Shown piece after piece: positions 1-13,055 of a DNA stretch of 64,000 nucleotides. The translations under genes were made by a program, and so were the position numbers. This stretch comes from Chelydra serpentina (taxonomy: Eukaryota; Chordata; Testudines; Chelydridae), in the NCBI GenBank assembly GCA_037349315.1, contig JBAIAC010000006.1, forward strand, positions 14,171,501-14,235,500, given 5' to 3'. How positions within the stretch are numbered: the first letter of the stretch is position 1; each line of letters begins with the position of its first letter. The notes beneath the pieces were generated by a model. That model searched no databases. It saw only the letters and a list, made by a program, of their open reading frames with translations, and was not told the origin of the DNA.

Positions 1-254
1 CTGGATATGATCTTCATACTTTCCCTGTTACTCCCTGGGAATAGGGTGTGCCAGACCTATGGGTGACCATGACTCCTCCCAAGTGTGGCACCTCCCCTTT
101 GTTCTGTATTGCTAAATCCCTTGTTCTACCAAAGGGGATGTTTCCCTAATACACCCTGTTTTAACAACAGAAGACTGACTATGGACACTCTCTGGTGTGA
201 AAATAATATTTCTGGGTCATGGTTTATGTTCAATGTTTGACTCAGATATTTAGG

Positions 255-382
255 GTGGGATTTTCAAAAGCATTCAGCATTGGCCTAACTCTGCTCTCAT
301 TGAAGTCCGTGCGAGTTTTACCATTGATATCAATGGGAGTGTTTCAGCCAACGCTGAGGTCCAGATGTTCAAGGGTCTGTAG
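255..382. repeat. Short palindromic MITE-like repeat (aattttcaaaag/ccattga family)
   Basis: The sequence begins gtgggattttcaaaag, runs through cagcattggcctaactctgc and a central 'attga..tcaatggg' palindrome, and returns as a degenerate inverse. The same unit recurs at 28819-28935. Arms are diverged, so the copy looks old. No TSD could be assigned. Confidence 0.5.
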
Positions 383-527
383 ATGATTAGCTCCCATTGA
401 AACCAATGGGAATTAGACCCCTAAACACCTCTGAGGATCAGGGCCTGGGTGCTTTTGTAAATTATACCCCCTTAAGTGTTTCCTTTCACCAAACTGCCAC
501 TCTGGCAATGCATATACGTGTATAATA

Positions 528-1210
528 CAGGGGTGGCCAAGACGCCGCTGTAACTCTTTTACAGTTAAAGTGCAACTCCTGGAGCCCCCCATATGCCCTC
601 CCTGCATTCTTCACCTGCCAGACTGGGGGTGCGGATGGGGAGCTCAGGGCTTCTGCCAGAGATGACTGGTGCCTGCTGAGAGTGGAGGGGCACAATTTAA
701 AGGTCCTCCCCTCCAACAGCTTGTGTCACCCAGCCCCAGGTGCACACCCCCTCTTACCCTCAGCGGCCCCTCCCTGCAGCTCCCAGCTGTTAGCTCCACA
801 TGGAGCGGCAGCAGTAAACAGCTGGGAGCTGCAAGGAGGGGCCTCTGCTTTAGCTCCTGGGGAGAGGCAGCAGCAAAAGCAGCGGCTCGCCCTGCAGCTC
901 TGTGCTGTTTGCCGCTGCCTCTACTGAAGGTGCATTGCCCAGCTTGCCGTCTCCAGTAGCTGCCATGCAGGGAGGGGGCCGGGTGACATCATGTGACCGA
1001 GCAGGGCCAGCAAACCCAGGCAAAAATCTGGGGGGGGGGAGGCACATGACCCTCATGTGACCCCCTGACACGCCACCTCTGTCTTCTGCCCAGCAGGAAG
1101 AGGGGTCTCAGGGCTTCAGCCCCACAGGGCGTGTGCGCCAGGGCTCAGCTGTCAAATTTCTGAAGAGTGTCGTATGCAGCTCAGAGGGTCAGTAAGTTCG
1201 GCCGCCCCTG
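528..1210. mobile_element. hAT-type non-autonomous DNA transposon, 683 bp
   Basis: The element starts CAGGGGTGGCC and ends GGCCGCCCCTG, short imperfect terminal inverted repeats of hAT type. It is flanked by a perfect 8-bp target-site duplication, gtataata (520-527 and 1211-1218). The interior is GC-rich and has no transposase; the open frames in it are chance frames. It must move by a transposase supplied from elsewhere. Confidence 0.85.
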
Positions 1211-1218
1211 GTATAATA

Positions 1219-2459
1219 CAAGGCTCCGTTTAAAATAGCTAAGATTCACTTTAAGCGCATAGAGAGATGAACATGATTTTCAGTAGAGAAAAAGGCATAG
1301 GACAAAAACGTTCATGGAATGGAAATGAGTGTCACGTGTTGCTGAATAACTACCACCAATGAAGCAAACTTTGTCATATGCAGTATTATGGCTATGGTGG
1401 TATAGTTATATATGAATGCCATCTAGCCTCATTTCAAGCCATAAGGTGTATTCCAAAGCAATGAGTGCATTGCTACTAAAAATCAGAAACTTCAAAATAA
1501 AGTAAGTCCTGCTTACTGGAATGGTTGGCATTTGTGATAGCGTAAGATCAGTATAGGGTATTAAACTGAAGAGTTATGAATTCATGTTTTGACGTTGTAA
1601 GGCAGATGCTTAAAACACATTTTTCCTTCCTAATTTATATTCTGCAATACACAAGTCATGACTCTACTTCCTAGCTGTCCTAAAACGTCATAAATAACTG
1701 ACTGAATACTAGGAAAAGGTCCGAGATTTGAGTCTAAGATGAGTAGAAGAGTTGCTCCACTGGGGATATTGCTAACATTGGTCATTGATGTGTTGCTTAT
1801 TATATTGCGGTATAACTGACAGGTTTTTCTTGTCCATCTTACATAACAGACTATATGGCTATCTATTCTTGTTATTTGAGTCAAACATAATGTAACAAGC
1901 TATGGGGCTGATCTCACTCCCACAGAAGCTGGTCTCTGTGGGATCATGCCCTGAGTCAAAACCAATGGACGTCAATGAGAGTCTCTCCAATCATTTGGGT
2001 GGGTTTTGAATCGATTCTCTAGGTGAGCACATTATAGACAAATGGTAATGTAGTAAACAAGAGAGAAGTGTATCCCATAAGCACAAAGCGAATTTAAAGG
2101 ATTCTTCAGATCAAATCTCAGGCATGATCCCGTGAGATGCTAACTAGGGGTCAACTAGTTAGGCGCTTATGTACTATGCTGTGGGATGTGGTATAGAAAC
2201 CTGGGCAGAATTGCATAGAATGCTATTCTTCAGTACAGGACACAAGGAGACATACAGGAGTATAACCTGAATGATGTGACTATAAAGCCTGATATATTAA
2301 CCACCAATAGTAACTAATATGAGAAGAAACTAGAATACAGAAATGCAAAGCTGGAGTTCTCAACTTTCCAATGGTGCATGACTTTCTAACCTGGTGGTGC
2401 ATAAGATATCTTACCTTGCAATGCATCCCAGGTCCTTAGAGGCCACTTGCCAGACAAAC
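1219..2459. other. Non-coding stretch, no recognised feature
   Basis: AT-rich sequence with no long open frame and no repeat I can name. A weak short motif with 'tggtgcatgac...ggtggtgcataag' near 2375-2405 may be a decayed DNA-transposon fragment, but I cannot bound it. Confidence 0.4.
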
Positions 2460-2462
2460 TAG

Positions 2463-2748
2463 GGGTATGTCTATACTTACCCGTCGCGTCGGAGGCGCGG
2501 GATCGATGTTCTGGGTTCGATTTATCGCGTCTTGTCAAGACACGATAAATCGAACCAGGAAGTGCTCCCTCGTCGACGCTGGTAATCCAGCTCGACGAGT
2601 GGAGTAGGCGGAGTCGACGGGGGAGCCTGCGCGTCGCGTCTGGACCACAGGTAAGTTTGAACTAAGGTACTTCGACTTCAGCTACGTTATTAACGTAGCT
2701 GAAGTTGCGTATCTTAGTTCGACAGGGGGGGTTAGTGTAGACCTGGGC
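2463..2748 (-). mobile_element. Harbinger-like MITE with three internal hairpins, 286 bp
   Basis: Terminal sequences GGGTATGTCTATAC and GTGTAGACCTGGGC are diverged inverted repeats, flanked by TAG on both sides (2460-2462, 2749-2751), a 3-bp duplication as expected for PIF/Harbinger. The interior holds near-perfect hairpins: gatttatcgcgtct with its inverse, a gtcgac-centred pair, and acttcagctacgtt with its inverse. It is a diverged copy, in the opposite orientation, of the element at 35737-36033. No coding capacity. Confidence 0.75.
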
Positions 2749-2751
2749 TAG

Positions 2752-4796
2752 GACACTTTCAGAATCCCAATCATCCTGGACCAATCCACCTTGGCCTCTT
2801 GAAAAGTATAGAGCTGTCAACTACCTTTTGATCTTGCATGAGATGCTCAGCTCCTAGTAGGATTGGGCCAAGAGGCAGTGGATTCATCCCTGTATCAGCA
2901 GGACCATTTGCTGATTCATATTGTCATTTTTCATCCGCATAGAGCATTAACAGAGCCCTTGGTCATGATCTAGTAGTACCAAGTATTTGATTACAAACAG
3001 CTGTTTTTTTAATGCAATCAATGAATCATTCATTGGCCAAAAAACATGAGGACTCCCATCTATTATTTATCTGTGCGGTGAAAATTATTTTGAGAACTGG
3101 GATTTAAAATGTCTTTGAAGCTTTTGCTGTCCTTGCTGTGCATAATTTTATTCTGCAATACAATCTCTGAAGCTTTTTATCCCCTCTCTGTTTGATCCAG
3201 AAATAACTGACTGAGCTTCTGACCAGATGAAGACACACATGGTTCTCCTGGACCATACCTTCAACCAGAGTTGCTTCGGGCTTCTGTTTCTTTATTCCCA
3301 TGATTGCCTGATATTCCTTTTCTTGAGAATAGCCCATTCTAACTGTTCAGTACAAACACAGTCCCATTCATAAATTCATTCATGGTCTACTCATGTTTTG
3401 CAGTTCAAGGGAGCAAGATCTTTTACATAGCTTAATCAATTCCTATCATAATTTACTACAATAAGAAAAAAATTGAGAGCAAAATGGTGGTCTTTACACC
3501 AGTGTAAATCCAGAGTCACTCCACTGACTTCATTGAATTTTAACAGGTTTACACAGATGCAACAGAAAATCAGGTGCTTCAGTAGTATAATGATGGAAGC
3601 CCTATCAGTAGCTATAGCAATAATAACTCATTGTTTCACTGAGCTTCCCTGTTTCTCTCCATGAATCCACCTGTTGTCTCTTGTCTTGTACATAAAATAT
3701 GGATTTGCTGAACTGAGTCAAAATATTTCATTTCCACTCAGTTTAATGTTAAACTGTATTTCTCTATTATGGTGCATTGCCTCATGGGAGTTGTAGTTTG
3801 AATCTGATGCCCAAATTCTCAGCTATGGCCCAGGTTCTGCTATGATGCTCCAACACTTATGCAACTCCTATGCTGTACCATGCTATTACATCATGGGGAA
3901 GAATGGGGGCAATCAGTCATCTGAACTACAGCTCGTATGTGGGATTGTGCCACCATTCAATATTGAATAGACTTGAAACAAAACACTTCAGGTCACTTCC
4001 GCAAAGTGAAATATTTTGTTTGTTTTTCTGATGTGAAAGTGAAAAGTTTTGGCAAAATCAAGTTTCCTTTGGAAAATTTCAATGTGGCAGAAACTGCATT
4101 TTCCTCAAAAGACTGAAAATTCCCAGCTCCAATTATAATAAATAAGTATATAGAAAATTGAACAGCATTTGACCATCATCGTCAGCAGTGAACAATACTT
4201 TGACTAAGCAATTTTCTGATGTGTTATTAAGGGAGAGCACAGCAATTATTTCTAGATCTGTGTACAGGTGAAACTATTATAGTTTAGATTGCTAAGTGCA
4301 ATTCAAAATAAGACACTACCAGTACTCATCTCATTTAAAAAAATAAAAACTACTCAGCCAGTAGGAACCCTCAATGTTTAGATAAACAATTATTATATCA
4401 ATCTCGCACACACACATGAATATATAGAAACATTCTCACTGATCAGCACCCCAACAACAGTACCTTTGTCTCCCTACAACACTTCCAACAGCGATCAGGT
4501 AAAAACCAACTTTACCTATACATGAGAACTATACTTCAAAGCTGAGCATAAAAATATGTATACCTTACTCTTATTCATGCAAGAGTTGTACAAAGTCTAT
4601 CATGCCTGTATAGGAACATAGACAGTCTACAAAAACAAAGATTTTCACAGCTGAAAATTACATTAATGTGATACAAACAGCAATGTTCTCTGATTGATCA
4701 AAATAATTCCATGTACCAATTAGACATCATTACTTAGAAAGATTTCATGCAGAAGGAGCTCATACAGACCAGCAGTCTACCATATCCATTCCGCGC
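2752..4796. other. Non-coding stretch with weak palindromic repeats
   Basis: No gene was found. Positions 3487-3560 contain a 'ttacaccagtgtaaatcc...cactgacttcattga' unit of the short palindromic repeat family seen elsewhere in the window. Positions 3970-4130 are rich in gaaaattt/aaattttc words, resembling 39150-39510 and 60700-61000. The rest is AT-rich and unrecognised. Confidence 0.4.
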
Positions 4797-5790
4797 TACA
4801 GAATCATAGAATTGTAGGACTGGAAGGGACCTCGAGAGCTCATCTAGTCCAGTCCCCTGCACTCAAGGCAGGACTAAGTATTATCTAGACCATCCCTGAC
4901 AGGTGTTTGTCTAACCTGCTCTTAAAAAATCTCCAATAATGGAGATTCCACAACCAGTGCTTAACCACGCTGACAGGAAGTTTTTCCTAATGTCCAACCT
5001 AAACTTCCCTTACTGCAATTTAAGTCTTTTGCTTCTTGTTCTTGCCTCAGAGATTAGGGAGAACAATGTTTCTCCCTCCTCTTTGTAACAACCTTTTATG
5101 TACTTGACAACTGTTATCATATCCTTTTTCAGTCTTCTCTTTTCCAGACTAAACAAACCCAATTTTTTCAGTCTTCCCTTAGATGTCATGTTGTCTAGAC
5201 CTTTAGTCACTATTGTTGCTCTTCTCTGGACTTTCTCCAATTTTTCCACATCTTTTCTGAAATGTGGTGCCCAGAACTGGACACAATACTCTAGTTGAGG
5301 CCTAATCAGTGCGGAATAGAGTGGAAGAATTACTTCTTGTGTCTTGTTTACAACACTCTTGCTAATAGATCCCATAATGATGTTTGCTTTTTTTGCAACA
5401 GTGTTACATTTTTGACTTCTATTTAGCTTGTGATCCACTATGCCCCCAGCTCCCTTTCCACAGAACTCCTTCCTAGGCAGTCATTTCCCATTTTGTATGT
5501 GTGCAACTGATTGTTCCTTCTAAGTGGAGTACTTTGCATTTGTCCGTATTGAACCCCTCCCAGATTGATATTATCCACAAACTATAAGTGTACTCTTTGT
5601 GCCATTATCTAAATCATTGATGAAGATATTGAACAGAACCTGACCCAGAACTGATCTCTGCGGGACCCCACTCATTATGCCCTTCCAGCCTGACTGTGAA
5701 CCAATGATAACTACTCTCTGGGAATGGTTTTCCAACTAGTTATGCACCCACCTCATAGTAGTTCCATCTAGGTTGCATTTCCCTAGATAT
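4797..5790 (-). mobile_element. CR1 LINE, 5'-truncated, 3' end and RT C-terminal part
   Basis: On the minus strand this is the 3' part of a CR1 ORF2. The frame 5438-5010 reads SALIRPQLEYCVQFWAP and LEKVQRRAT, the conserved region after the reverse-transcriptase core, followed by the standard CR1 3' UTR ending near 4800 in the 'atcatagaat' tail. Upstream coding sequence to 5790 (the SGVPQ..-type region) is broken by stops. The copy is old and 5'-truncated, the usual state of CR1 insertions. Confidence 0.9.
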
Positions 5791-7339
5791 GGCTGTCTAC
5801 TGTATCTTTCTTGCCTTTATAATGTATTTATCACTGTATGATATGGCTTCTTATGCTGCATCTGTCCTGTGGATACATAAAGGAATTCTGTTACCAAGAT
5901 TGTCAATCCATTAATTTTCAGAAGTGCTAAGTCCACTTAAAAGAAAATAATATTCCCATACTCTCAGCTCAAATGCCTCCGGTCATGCTCTTCAAAACAC
6001 ACAATAAACTAATTCACTCCTCTGCAAGTCTTTTGATCCCTTTGATTTTGGAGAAGTTAACTTTATCTGGGCCTAATAACTTCCAGGAACTCTGTTACAA
6101 TTGTATCATGCTCTAGGATGTCACTTTTCAGAATCCCTATCAGTTTTGAGAATCCCATGCATTTATTAATTTCAGCAGTCAGTTTCTTTCCACTACGTCT
6201 CCATGGTCTTCACAGATCAAACTCCTTGCTAGGTGATGTGAGAATACAGTGGAGAAGCCCATCAGAATAGATGATTGCTAGTGAGAAATGTCTGAGTTAG
6301 ATTTAACTTTTTCCCTAAACTGTTTCCAGCTAGATAATACTGGGTGAAATCCTGTTCCCTGCTTCAGCCCTTTGACTCACTTTGCAGAGATACAAGGAGG
6401 CCCTAAACACCCCGGTTCTAGCTGGGGAAGAATTTTACCTGGTGTAGGCACTGCGAAGGATGACAGCTCTCAGGCTACCTTTCCAGGACCCACCTCCTTA
6501 GCTCCAGGGAACGGGGTTTACCAGGGGTAGTAATATTGCTTGGGAATTTTTTATATTTTTGTAAATGGTTCACTTGACATTCAGTGAAACAATCTCTTCT
6601 TATGAGTTAGGGACAATCCTATTTTTATAGAAAACCTACATTTTCGGTGTCCCTTTTAACTACTAACTGTCAAGAGAGCTATTGCTCCATATGTTCTTCA
6701 GAGAAGTAAAAATAATAGCTTGATTTATTAAGAGCAAATAGGCAAATGAATGCTGAGTAGATGAGCTAATTATAACAAAATGACCACAAGGGCATGGAAA
6801 AAGTAGGCTTGTTGGAGGCAATTTCTGTAAATCAACCCACTCTTGTTCTAAAAGAAAGAAAGACCATTTCTATTAGATAATTAGGTAATGTATTAAATGT
6901 TTGAAACAATATAGAATAAAAGTAGATATTAAACTCAAATAATAAAGATTTGCTACTAGATTATCTCTAGTTAGAAGTTAAATATTTATTAAACTAAGTC
7001 TTCCCTGGTACGTCAGCCAACAATATCTTGATCAACTACAATTTTTTTTGTAATCCAGGTTTGTACAAATTGAGTTTGAATTTAGTTGTGCTCTTTTATA
7101 ATATATAATAGCTGGAAATAGAAGCAATTTAGAAAGTTTGTACATCATCTCTATTGCTAGAGGTGAATGGGAAACGTATACAAGTGTATTACAGTTATAA
7201 ATTCTAATTGGCTGTAGTAGCCAATTTAGTTTTCATATCAGGGTAAAGGATTTAAAAAACCCCACTAAGTTTGTCAGCCTGTAGGCATAGCACAGTACAT
7301 TATTGATCCTGGGTACAACACAGAACTGTTTTGTCTGTA
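5791..7339. other. Non-coding stretch, no recognised feature
   Basis: AT-rich DNA without long open frames. I see no element boundaries or simple repeats. The part from 6700 to 7270 is particularly AT-rich. Confidence 0.4.
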
Positions 7340-7344
7340 CACGT

Positions 7345-7909
7345 TGTCACGGAGTATAGGGGAGTCCGGCCCTGCACCCCTCTTCCCCGGATTCACTGGG
7401 AGTCTCAGCCAGTCAGTAGAACAGAAGGTTTATTAGAGATGCCAGGAACACAGCCCAACCAGAGCTTGTCAGTACATCCAGGACCCCTCAGTCGGGTCCT
7501 TCCGGGGGGCAGGGAGCTTAGACCCCAGCCTGGGGCTCCCTGCATTTCGCCCCACCGCTCCAACCGGGGCAGGGAGGCCAGACCCTGTCTGCCTCTCTCC
7601 CTCTTCTCCGGCCAGTCTCAAACTGAAACTCTCCAGCCCCTCCTCCGCCTTTGTCTGCTTCCCGGGCCAGGAGGTCACCTGATCCCTTTGTTCTCACACC
7701 TTCAGCTCTCACCTTTGCCGGGCAAGGGGCCGGGCCATCTGTTGCCAGGAGACAGAGCCATTCTCTGTGTCCAGGCCTCTGCCTTCTAGGGCTTTGTAAC
7801 AATCATGCACCATTGTCCCACCACCTAGATACTCAAGCACCGCATAGGGGAAACTGAGGCACCCACACAGTACTCAGGGAAACCTTAACTACAGTCCTAG
7901 TTCGTCACA
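7345..7909 (-). mobile_element. Solo LTR, 565 bp, with 5-bp TSD
   Basis: The block starts TGTCACGG and ends CGTCACA, the TG...CA ends of an LTR, and is flanked by a perfect 5-bp duplication cacgt (7340-7344, 7910-7914). AATAAA occurs on the minus strand at 7429-7434, so transcription would run on the minus strand. It is much richer in GC than its surroundings. No internal retroelement sequence is attached, so it is a solo LTR left by recombination. Whether it belongs to Gypsy or to an endogenous retrovirus is not decidable here. Confidence 0.85.
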
Positions 7910-8501
7910 CACGTCAGCCCTTAAATGCCAGACTCTCAATCAGTGCTCTAGCAGATCTTTGACAGACAGACAATGGTCTGATATATGCCTAATCTCCTGT
8001 GATTTAATGATAAATATAATAAAAATAGGGTTATCACTCCCAATTTATTTTAGTTTCTTTGTAAACTTCTTAGGCTGCTCATAGATTTAAACTACTTCCC
8101 TAAATGTGGGTATGGAGTGAATTTTCCTATGACTTTTGCATTCCTAGCTTTACTAATCTTTTGTCTGCTAAGAAATTTCATCTTTCTGAGTGGCTCTCCA
8201 AGAAAATATATGATTTAATTCCCCACCTTTTAAGCTTACAGTAACAGTGCTATATACTTGTTGACAGTGTTACAAGGAAATGTTGAGTAAGTCAAGTACA
8301 GTATTTCTGAAAATACTGGAGCCCAGAGAAGATTTTACATTTTTCCAGCTACCCATTTTGGTGAGCTGAAACATCGCAAAAGAGATGGGTAAATGCCATA
8401 CGTAGTTTTTCATAAGGATTTGCTCAAATTTAAAAATCACTTCCTCTGACCTGTGCTTATACCTCTTTGTGTTTTGCTTTCTGCAGACATCAGAATGATC
8501 A

Positions 8502-8676
8502 CGGGAGGGATAGCTCAGTGGTTTGAGCATTGGTCATCAGTTCCATCCTTGAGGGGGCCATTTAGGGAGCTGGGGCAAAAAATCTGTCAGGGGACAGTAC
8601 TTGGTCCTGCTAGTGAAGGCAGGGGACTGGACTTGATGACTTTGAAAGGTCCTTCCAGTTCTAGGAGATTGGCATA
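8502..8676 (+). repeat. tRNA-derived turtle SINE with CR1-type tail (diverged)
   Basis: The head 'gggagggatagctcagtggtttgagc' region contains a pol III A box (TAGCTCAGTGG) and a weak B box (agttccatcc). It is followed by the body 'gggggccatttaggg' and a tail resembling the CR1 3' end (gactggacttgatgac, ggtccttccag). It is a more diverged version of the copy at 32964-33146, with an internal insertion or change around 8590-8620. Confidence 0.85.
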
Positions 8677-8689
8677 TCTCCATTTATTA

Positions 8690-9266
8690 TTTAAGTTTAG
8701 CCACATATCTGTGCAACTTTGAAGTTTGCATGTGAGTATTTGCACTGAATGTAGCATTTATAAATGGGATGGGATTGAGACAAAAGGGTGATAAGGTTCC
8801 CAAAGCCCCTTGCCAAAGCCCTGACCCAGAAACAATTAAGCAAACCAGCCAAAGATTCGACTGGTCTGCACACACACGTACAATTATTTCGTGTCAATGA
8901 TTGCTGGTAGCAGAAAATGACAGCCCAGTAGATGAAATCATTTCATTAGGTAGGACAGTGCTTGACATTGTGCAGAAGAATGAAACTGCCTGGAAACAGA
9001 AAGTGCAACAGACCAGACCAGCTTCACTGTAAAATGCAAAAAGTAAAAAGCATGTCAATGCTACGGTGGGGAAGATTTTCAAAATTGACTAGTGATGTTT
9101 GGATTTTTCATAGCCCTGAGCAGCCTAGCTGGGTAAATCTAATTTTCTAATGTAGACCAGCTCTGAAATTGCGTTGGTGTGTATCATCTGTACAGGAAGT
9201 ATTCTGCCTGGCTCCCATGCAATGTGGCTTACACTCTCTAGAATATAAACTTGTTCAACACTTCTA
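8690..9266. other. Non-coding stretch, no recognised feature
   Basis: No gene or named repeat seen. Short open frames on both strands have no recognisable domains. Confidence 0.4.
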
Positions 9267-9552
9267 GGACATGTCTACACCTCAGTGAGGAGGTGTGATT
9301 GCTGCACATGTAGATACAGATCAAAACTAGCTTGAGTAACAACAGCAGTGCAGCCGCAGATGGCTACTCAAGTATGTACCCATGGTCCTGGGTGGGCACA
9401 GCTAGCCCGTGCAGCTGTCCATGCTGCTGCAGCTTCACTGTTATTGTTACTCAAGCTAGCTTTGAGTATTGTTTGGCTAGGTCGACCAAAGCTAACTCAT
9501 GTATGTCTACACATGCTGCATCACCTCTCCCAATTGCAGTGTAGACATACCC
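9267..9552. mobile_element. Harbinger-like MITE, ~286 bp, with long internal inverted repeat
   Basis: Ends GGACATGTCTACAC and GTGTAGACATACCC form an imperfect terminal inverted repeat; flanking trinucleotides are CTA on the left and TTA on the right. Inside, actagcttgagtaacaac is repeated inverted as gttattgttactcaagctag near 9430-9465, so most of the element can fold back. No transposase is encoded. Confidence 0.65.
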
Positions 9553-9844
9553 TTACAGTGAAGCCCAGATCCACAGCAAACAAAGGTAACAAAGTGCAAG
9601 AAGCCATTTCTTGCCATATATTAGTACCTGAACTACACAGACCTTCACATTTCATCCTTATTCCTACCAGTGCCCTAAGAGCAGAGGTCAACTAGTTCTG
9701 AATTATCATAGTTGAAAACACGGTGCTCATGTAGATCTGATCGTAGATCTGATCATGTTACCAGCGGCAGCGTCATCCACCCAGTGAAGTCAGTGGCAAA
9801 ATCTCCATTCATGGCAGGATCAGGAACCTACTTTGTCATGTATA

Positions 9845-10030
9845 TTTCAGTAGCACCTAGAGGCCCCACCACTCCACAAACACAGAGCAAGGGTCAGTCC
9901 CTCCTCTGAAGAGTTAACAATGTAAATATTCAAGACAGACAAAAAGCAGGAGGGGAAACAGGCATAGAACAGAGAAGTGACTTGCCAAAGCAGCATGTAA
10001 GTGCCAGAGCCAGGAAGATGAAGCCATCTA
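9845..10030 (-). repeat. MIR/CORE-type SINE remnant
   Basis: Contains the 'gtagcacctagaggcccc...acaaacacag...cagtccctcctctgaagag' unit and then 'gaagtgacttgccaaagcag', matching on the minus strand the body and tRNA-like part of the ancient MIR-like SINEs found elsewhere in this window. Heavily diverged. Confidence 0.6.
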
Positions 10031-10082
10031 AAACAGGGGTGATGCTGGCGGACAGAGGGAAGCACTTCAGAGGGTTGGAACC

Positions 10083-10920
10083 AAAGGTGAAGTTCCTTTG
10101 GTTAACAATTCACACCCACAATTGGTCAATTCAGGTCATAGTTTAGGATTGATCTTGGATTCCTTGCTTACAGTATGATCTCACATAGAAGCACAGTCAG
10201 TAACGCTTTCTACCATCTCCAGCTGGCTAGGAGATTCCATCCCACCATGGAAGACGATGAATTGGCCTCGGTTATATACGTCTTTGTCACTTGCCATCTG
10301 GACTACAGCAATGTAATATACCTGGGCATGAAGCCAACAACACTTAGGAAACTCCAACTGCTACAGAATGCTGCAGCAGGTCTCCTAAGCAACACATCAG
10401 ACCTGTCCTCCAACCTCTATGCTGGCTTCCTATAGAACACTGAGTCAAGTTCAAGTTTTTGGTCCTTATCTTCCAGGTGCTCAATAGCCTGGACCCAGCA
10501 TATGCAAAAACTACCTCAAGCTCCAGAATGAAGACTATAATTGACAACTCCGTGCCTTCAGGCCCAATGGAACTTTCTACCATAAGAGAGAAGCTCACCT
10601 GTGCAGAAGAAAGAGCTTGCTCAGGGGTCAGTGGGAGACTGGAATGAACTCCCACAGGAACAACGGCCCCTCACAAAGCCACCATGTTCCACTCCAGGGG
10701 CAAGGCTTGTGCCTTCAATCTGCCATCTCTAATATAAGCGCAGAGCAGCATCTGCATTTTAAAACACAAAACTCTCCACTGCGCACACAATTCTCCTCCT
10801 GGGGATAGGATGAAGGAGAGAACGAGCCATACATAATGCACGTTAATCACCTTGGGTAATGCACTGCTGGAAAGTGCACAGATATTGCAGTGATGAGCGC
10901 GGTATAAGAACCTATATAGG
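10083..10920 (+). mobile_element. L2-like LINE fragment (RT C-terminal part and 3' end)
   Basis: The frame 10175-10435 reads FVTCHLDYSNVIYLGM and LRKLQLLQNAAAGLLS, the L2/CR1-clade signature that follows the reverse-transcriptase core (FV.SRLDYCN..L.GLP, LQ.VQNAAAR). A broken second segment near 10460-10510 gives LNSLDPAYAK, the expected next block. The 3' end near 10870-10915 has the 'agcgcggtataagaa' type of tail. It is interrupted by stops and frameshifts and is old. Confidence 0.8.
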
Positions 10921-13050
10921 CCAGAATACGAAGAGAGGTCCCTTCAGTCCCAGTCCGGTGTCCTACCTCTCTTCAGTGGCGGACTGTGGCTGGAAGACAC
11001 TGCAAGATGCATTCAAAGGTGCAAGGTGGTTTCTGACATCATCCCATTTTCTACATAATTGAAACGTCCCAGAACATTCATTCTGGGGGCGGGAAATTTT
11101 CTGCACTGGGGTTCTGCTGGCAGCTGAATTTTTTTTGCAAAAATTAAGGCAAAAATCACTTTGACCATTTTTGAGTTACCGGAGAATTTAAAAAAATACT
11201 GCCCTATTATAAGACTATTCTAGCCACCATATTTACATGTTTTGAACAAGGCAACAACAAAAATAGCTGAAGTCTGAAATTCGGAAGGAGACACAGCTCA
11301 CTCCTGCTGCCTTTGAAATCTATGGATGTTTTGATGCTGACTTGAATGGAAGCAGTCAGACCCATATCCCTTTGTTTGGCTGATTTTTTTTAATGTTATA
11401 TGCAATTGTATAAACACTTCTGAGCATGGTCATGAGGCCTCTACTAGGATTGTTAATGGCAGCTAATGAAGCTCCAATTCTTTAGTGATATCTCAGTGCA
11501 CGTCCAACAGGGGTTGGCAAACACAGGAGTTACTCTCAGGCTAGTTTACTTTAGGGTGATTGTAAATGTTTCATAGAAACTTACACACAGAAAAATCCTC
11601 CAAGCCTCTTTGCTCCCTTGGCATCAAGGAAAAGAGAAAATAGTTCATCCCATGATTTTGGGGATTATTTTTATCTGGATCCTAGAGTATTGCAAAATTT
11701 TTCAACTTTCATTTAAAAAAAAGTTTGTTTTCCATTGCAGAAATACAACTCTCACTGTGGGCCCAATTCGACCATCCTTACCAATGGGATTACTCATGGA
11801 GTAAGATAGTATGTACACCTTATCAACAAAGATCATGTTACCTTGTCCATCCCATCTGATAGAAAACCATTTCAAGTTAAACAACAAGAGCATCAAGGAC
11901 AGAAACTTTGGCCCACAACCTCATTGACTTCTCTTGAAACCTAATTAAGAGCATGCAAATGCCAACATTAATAAGCACTGGACATTTCTTTCACCTTCAA
12001 AAATACATTAAATTTAAAAAATGAAGTTAATGAAAGTGTGTATTTTTGGTCTGCTCAGTTAGAATCCATCTTGCCCTCCCGCCCAAAATCAGAAAAAGGA
12101 AAAATTAAGGTTCTAAAACCAACATTAATGAAGATGTAGGCCCAAATCTTCAAATTTAAGGCCTAAACATACCCATTATTAGTGCTTTTAATTTGAAAAA
12201 AAAAGTTTATTTTAAAGAAATGAATCTTCCTCTGCCATGTTTGCAACCAATAATATTTTGCAGAATTGTGCTAGTACACGAAAACCTAAAAGTGCAGCTG
12301 TCTACAGAGAAAAACGAGTTTTGCCTACTAGGTTTTCTTCTCCTTGCCCAAACTGATAGAAATGCTAAAATGAACAGACAGCAGGAATAGTGAGAAGAAA
12401 ATCAGATGTTTAACACAAATGGTTGCAAATGTAGTTATTTACAGGTCCAAATCTTCAAAGGTATCTAGGTGGGAGTTAGTGGCCTAAATACCTTTGAAAA
12501 TCTGGGCCCTATTGCAGGATCAAAGCCTAATTGGTCATGCATTTGTTATTCGTAACTTCACTGGAAATTTGGAGGAACAGTTTTCAGTCTATGGGAAAGA
12601 ATTTGTTTGTGTATTTGTTTTTTAAGGTGCTTTATTGGTCACCACAGTCACATGGTAATATTTTTTGCTCCCTGATAGATGAAACAACAGTAGTACAACT
12701 AATAACTGATAACGACTACATACTACTGAATGATTTTGACAAAACACTGCAGGTTAAGGTGTTTGTTCATCTATTTGTAACATAGACAAGGTCCTTCGAT
12801 TTTTTTTTTTAAAAGCATATAATTTTCAACCTTTCCGTGTCCCTTTAATTTTCATTATTTTATTTAATGTTAGTTTGTGTGAATTTAACATTCGATGCTA
12901 ATTAATAGAATTGCTTAGGCTACAAGCAATTTTACCATGCTGTGAATAAACAGCTCACATCATAACTGTTCTTCTTTTTTGCCCCATCAAACTGCCTCGT
13001 TCCTGAAATCTGATTATTTTTTCTGAAATTATATCATAAGGATATTTGTT
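10921..13050. other. Non-coding stretch with one short palindromic repeat
   Basis: No gene seen. At 12443-12512 'aaatcttcaaaggtatctagg...cctaaatacctttgaaaatctggg' forms an imperfect inverted repeat of the MITE-like family seen more completely at 49440-49623. The rest is AT-rich and unrecognised. Confidence 0.45.
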
Positions 13051-13055
13051 TACAA

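Noticed and set aside
7331..7789. 152-residue plus-strand frame
   Set aside because: Falls almost entirely within the GC-rich solo LTR; no domain and not conserved with any family I know.
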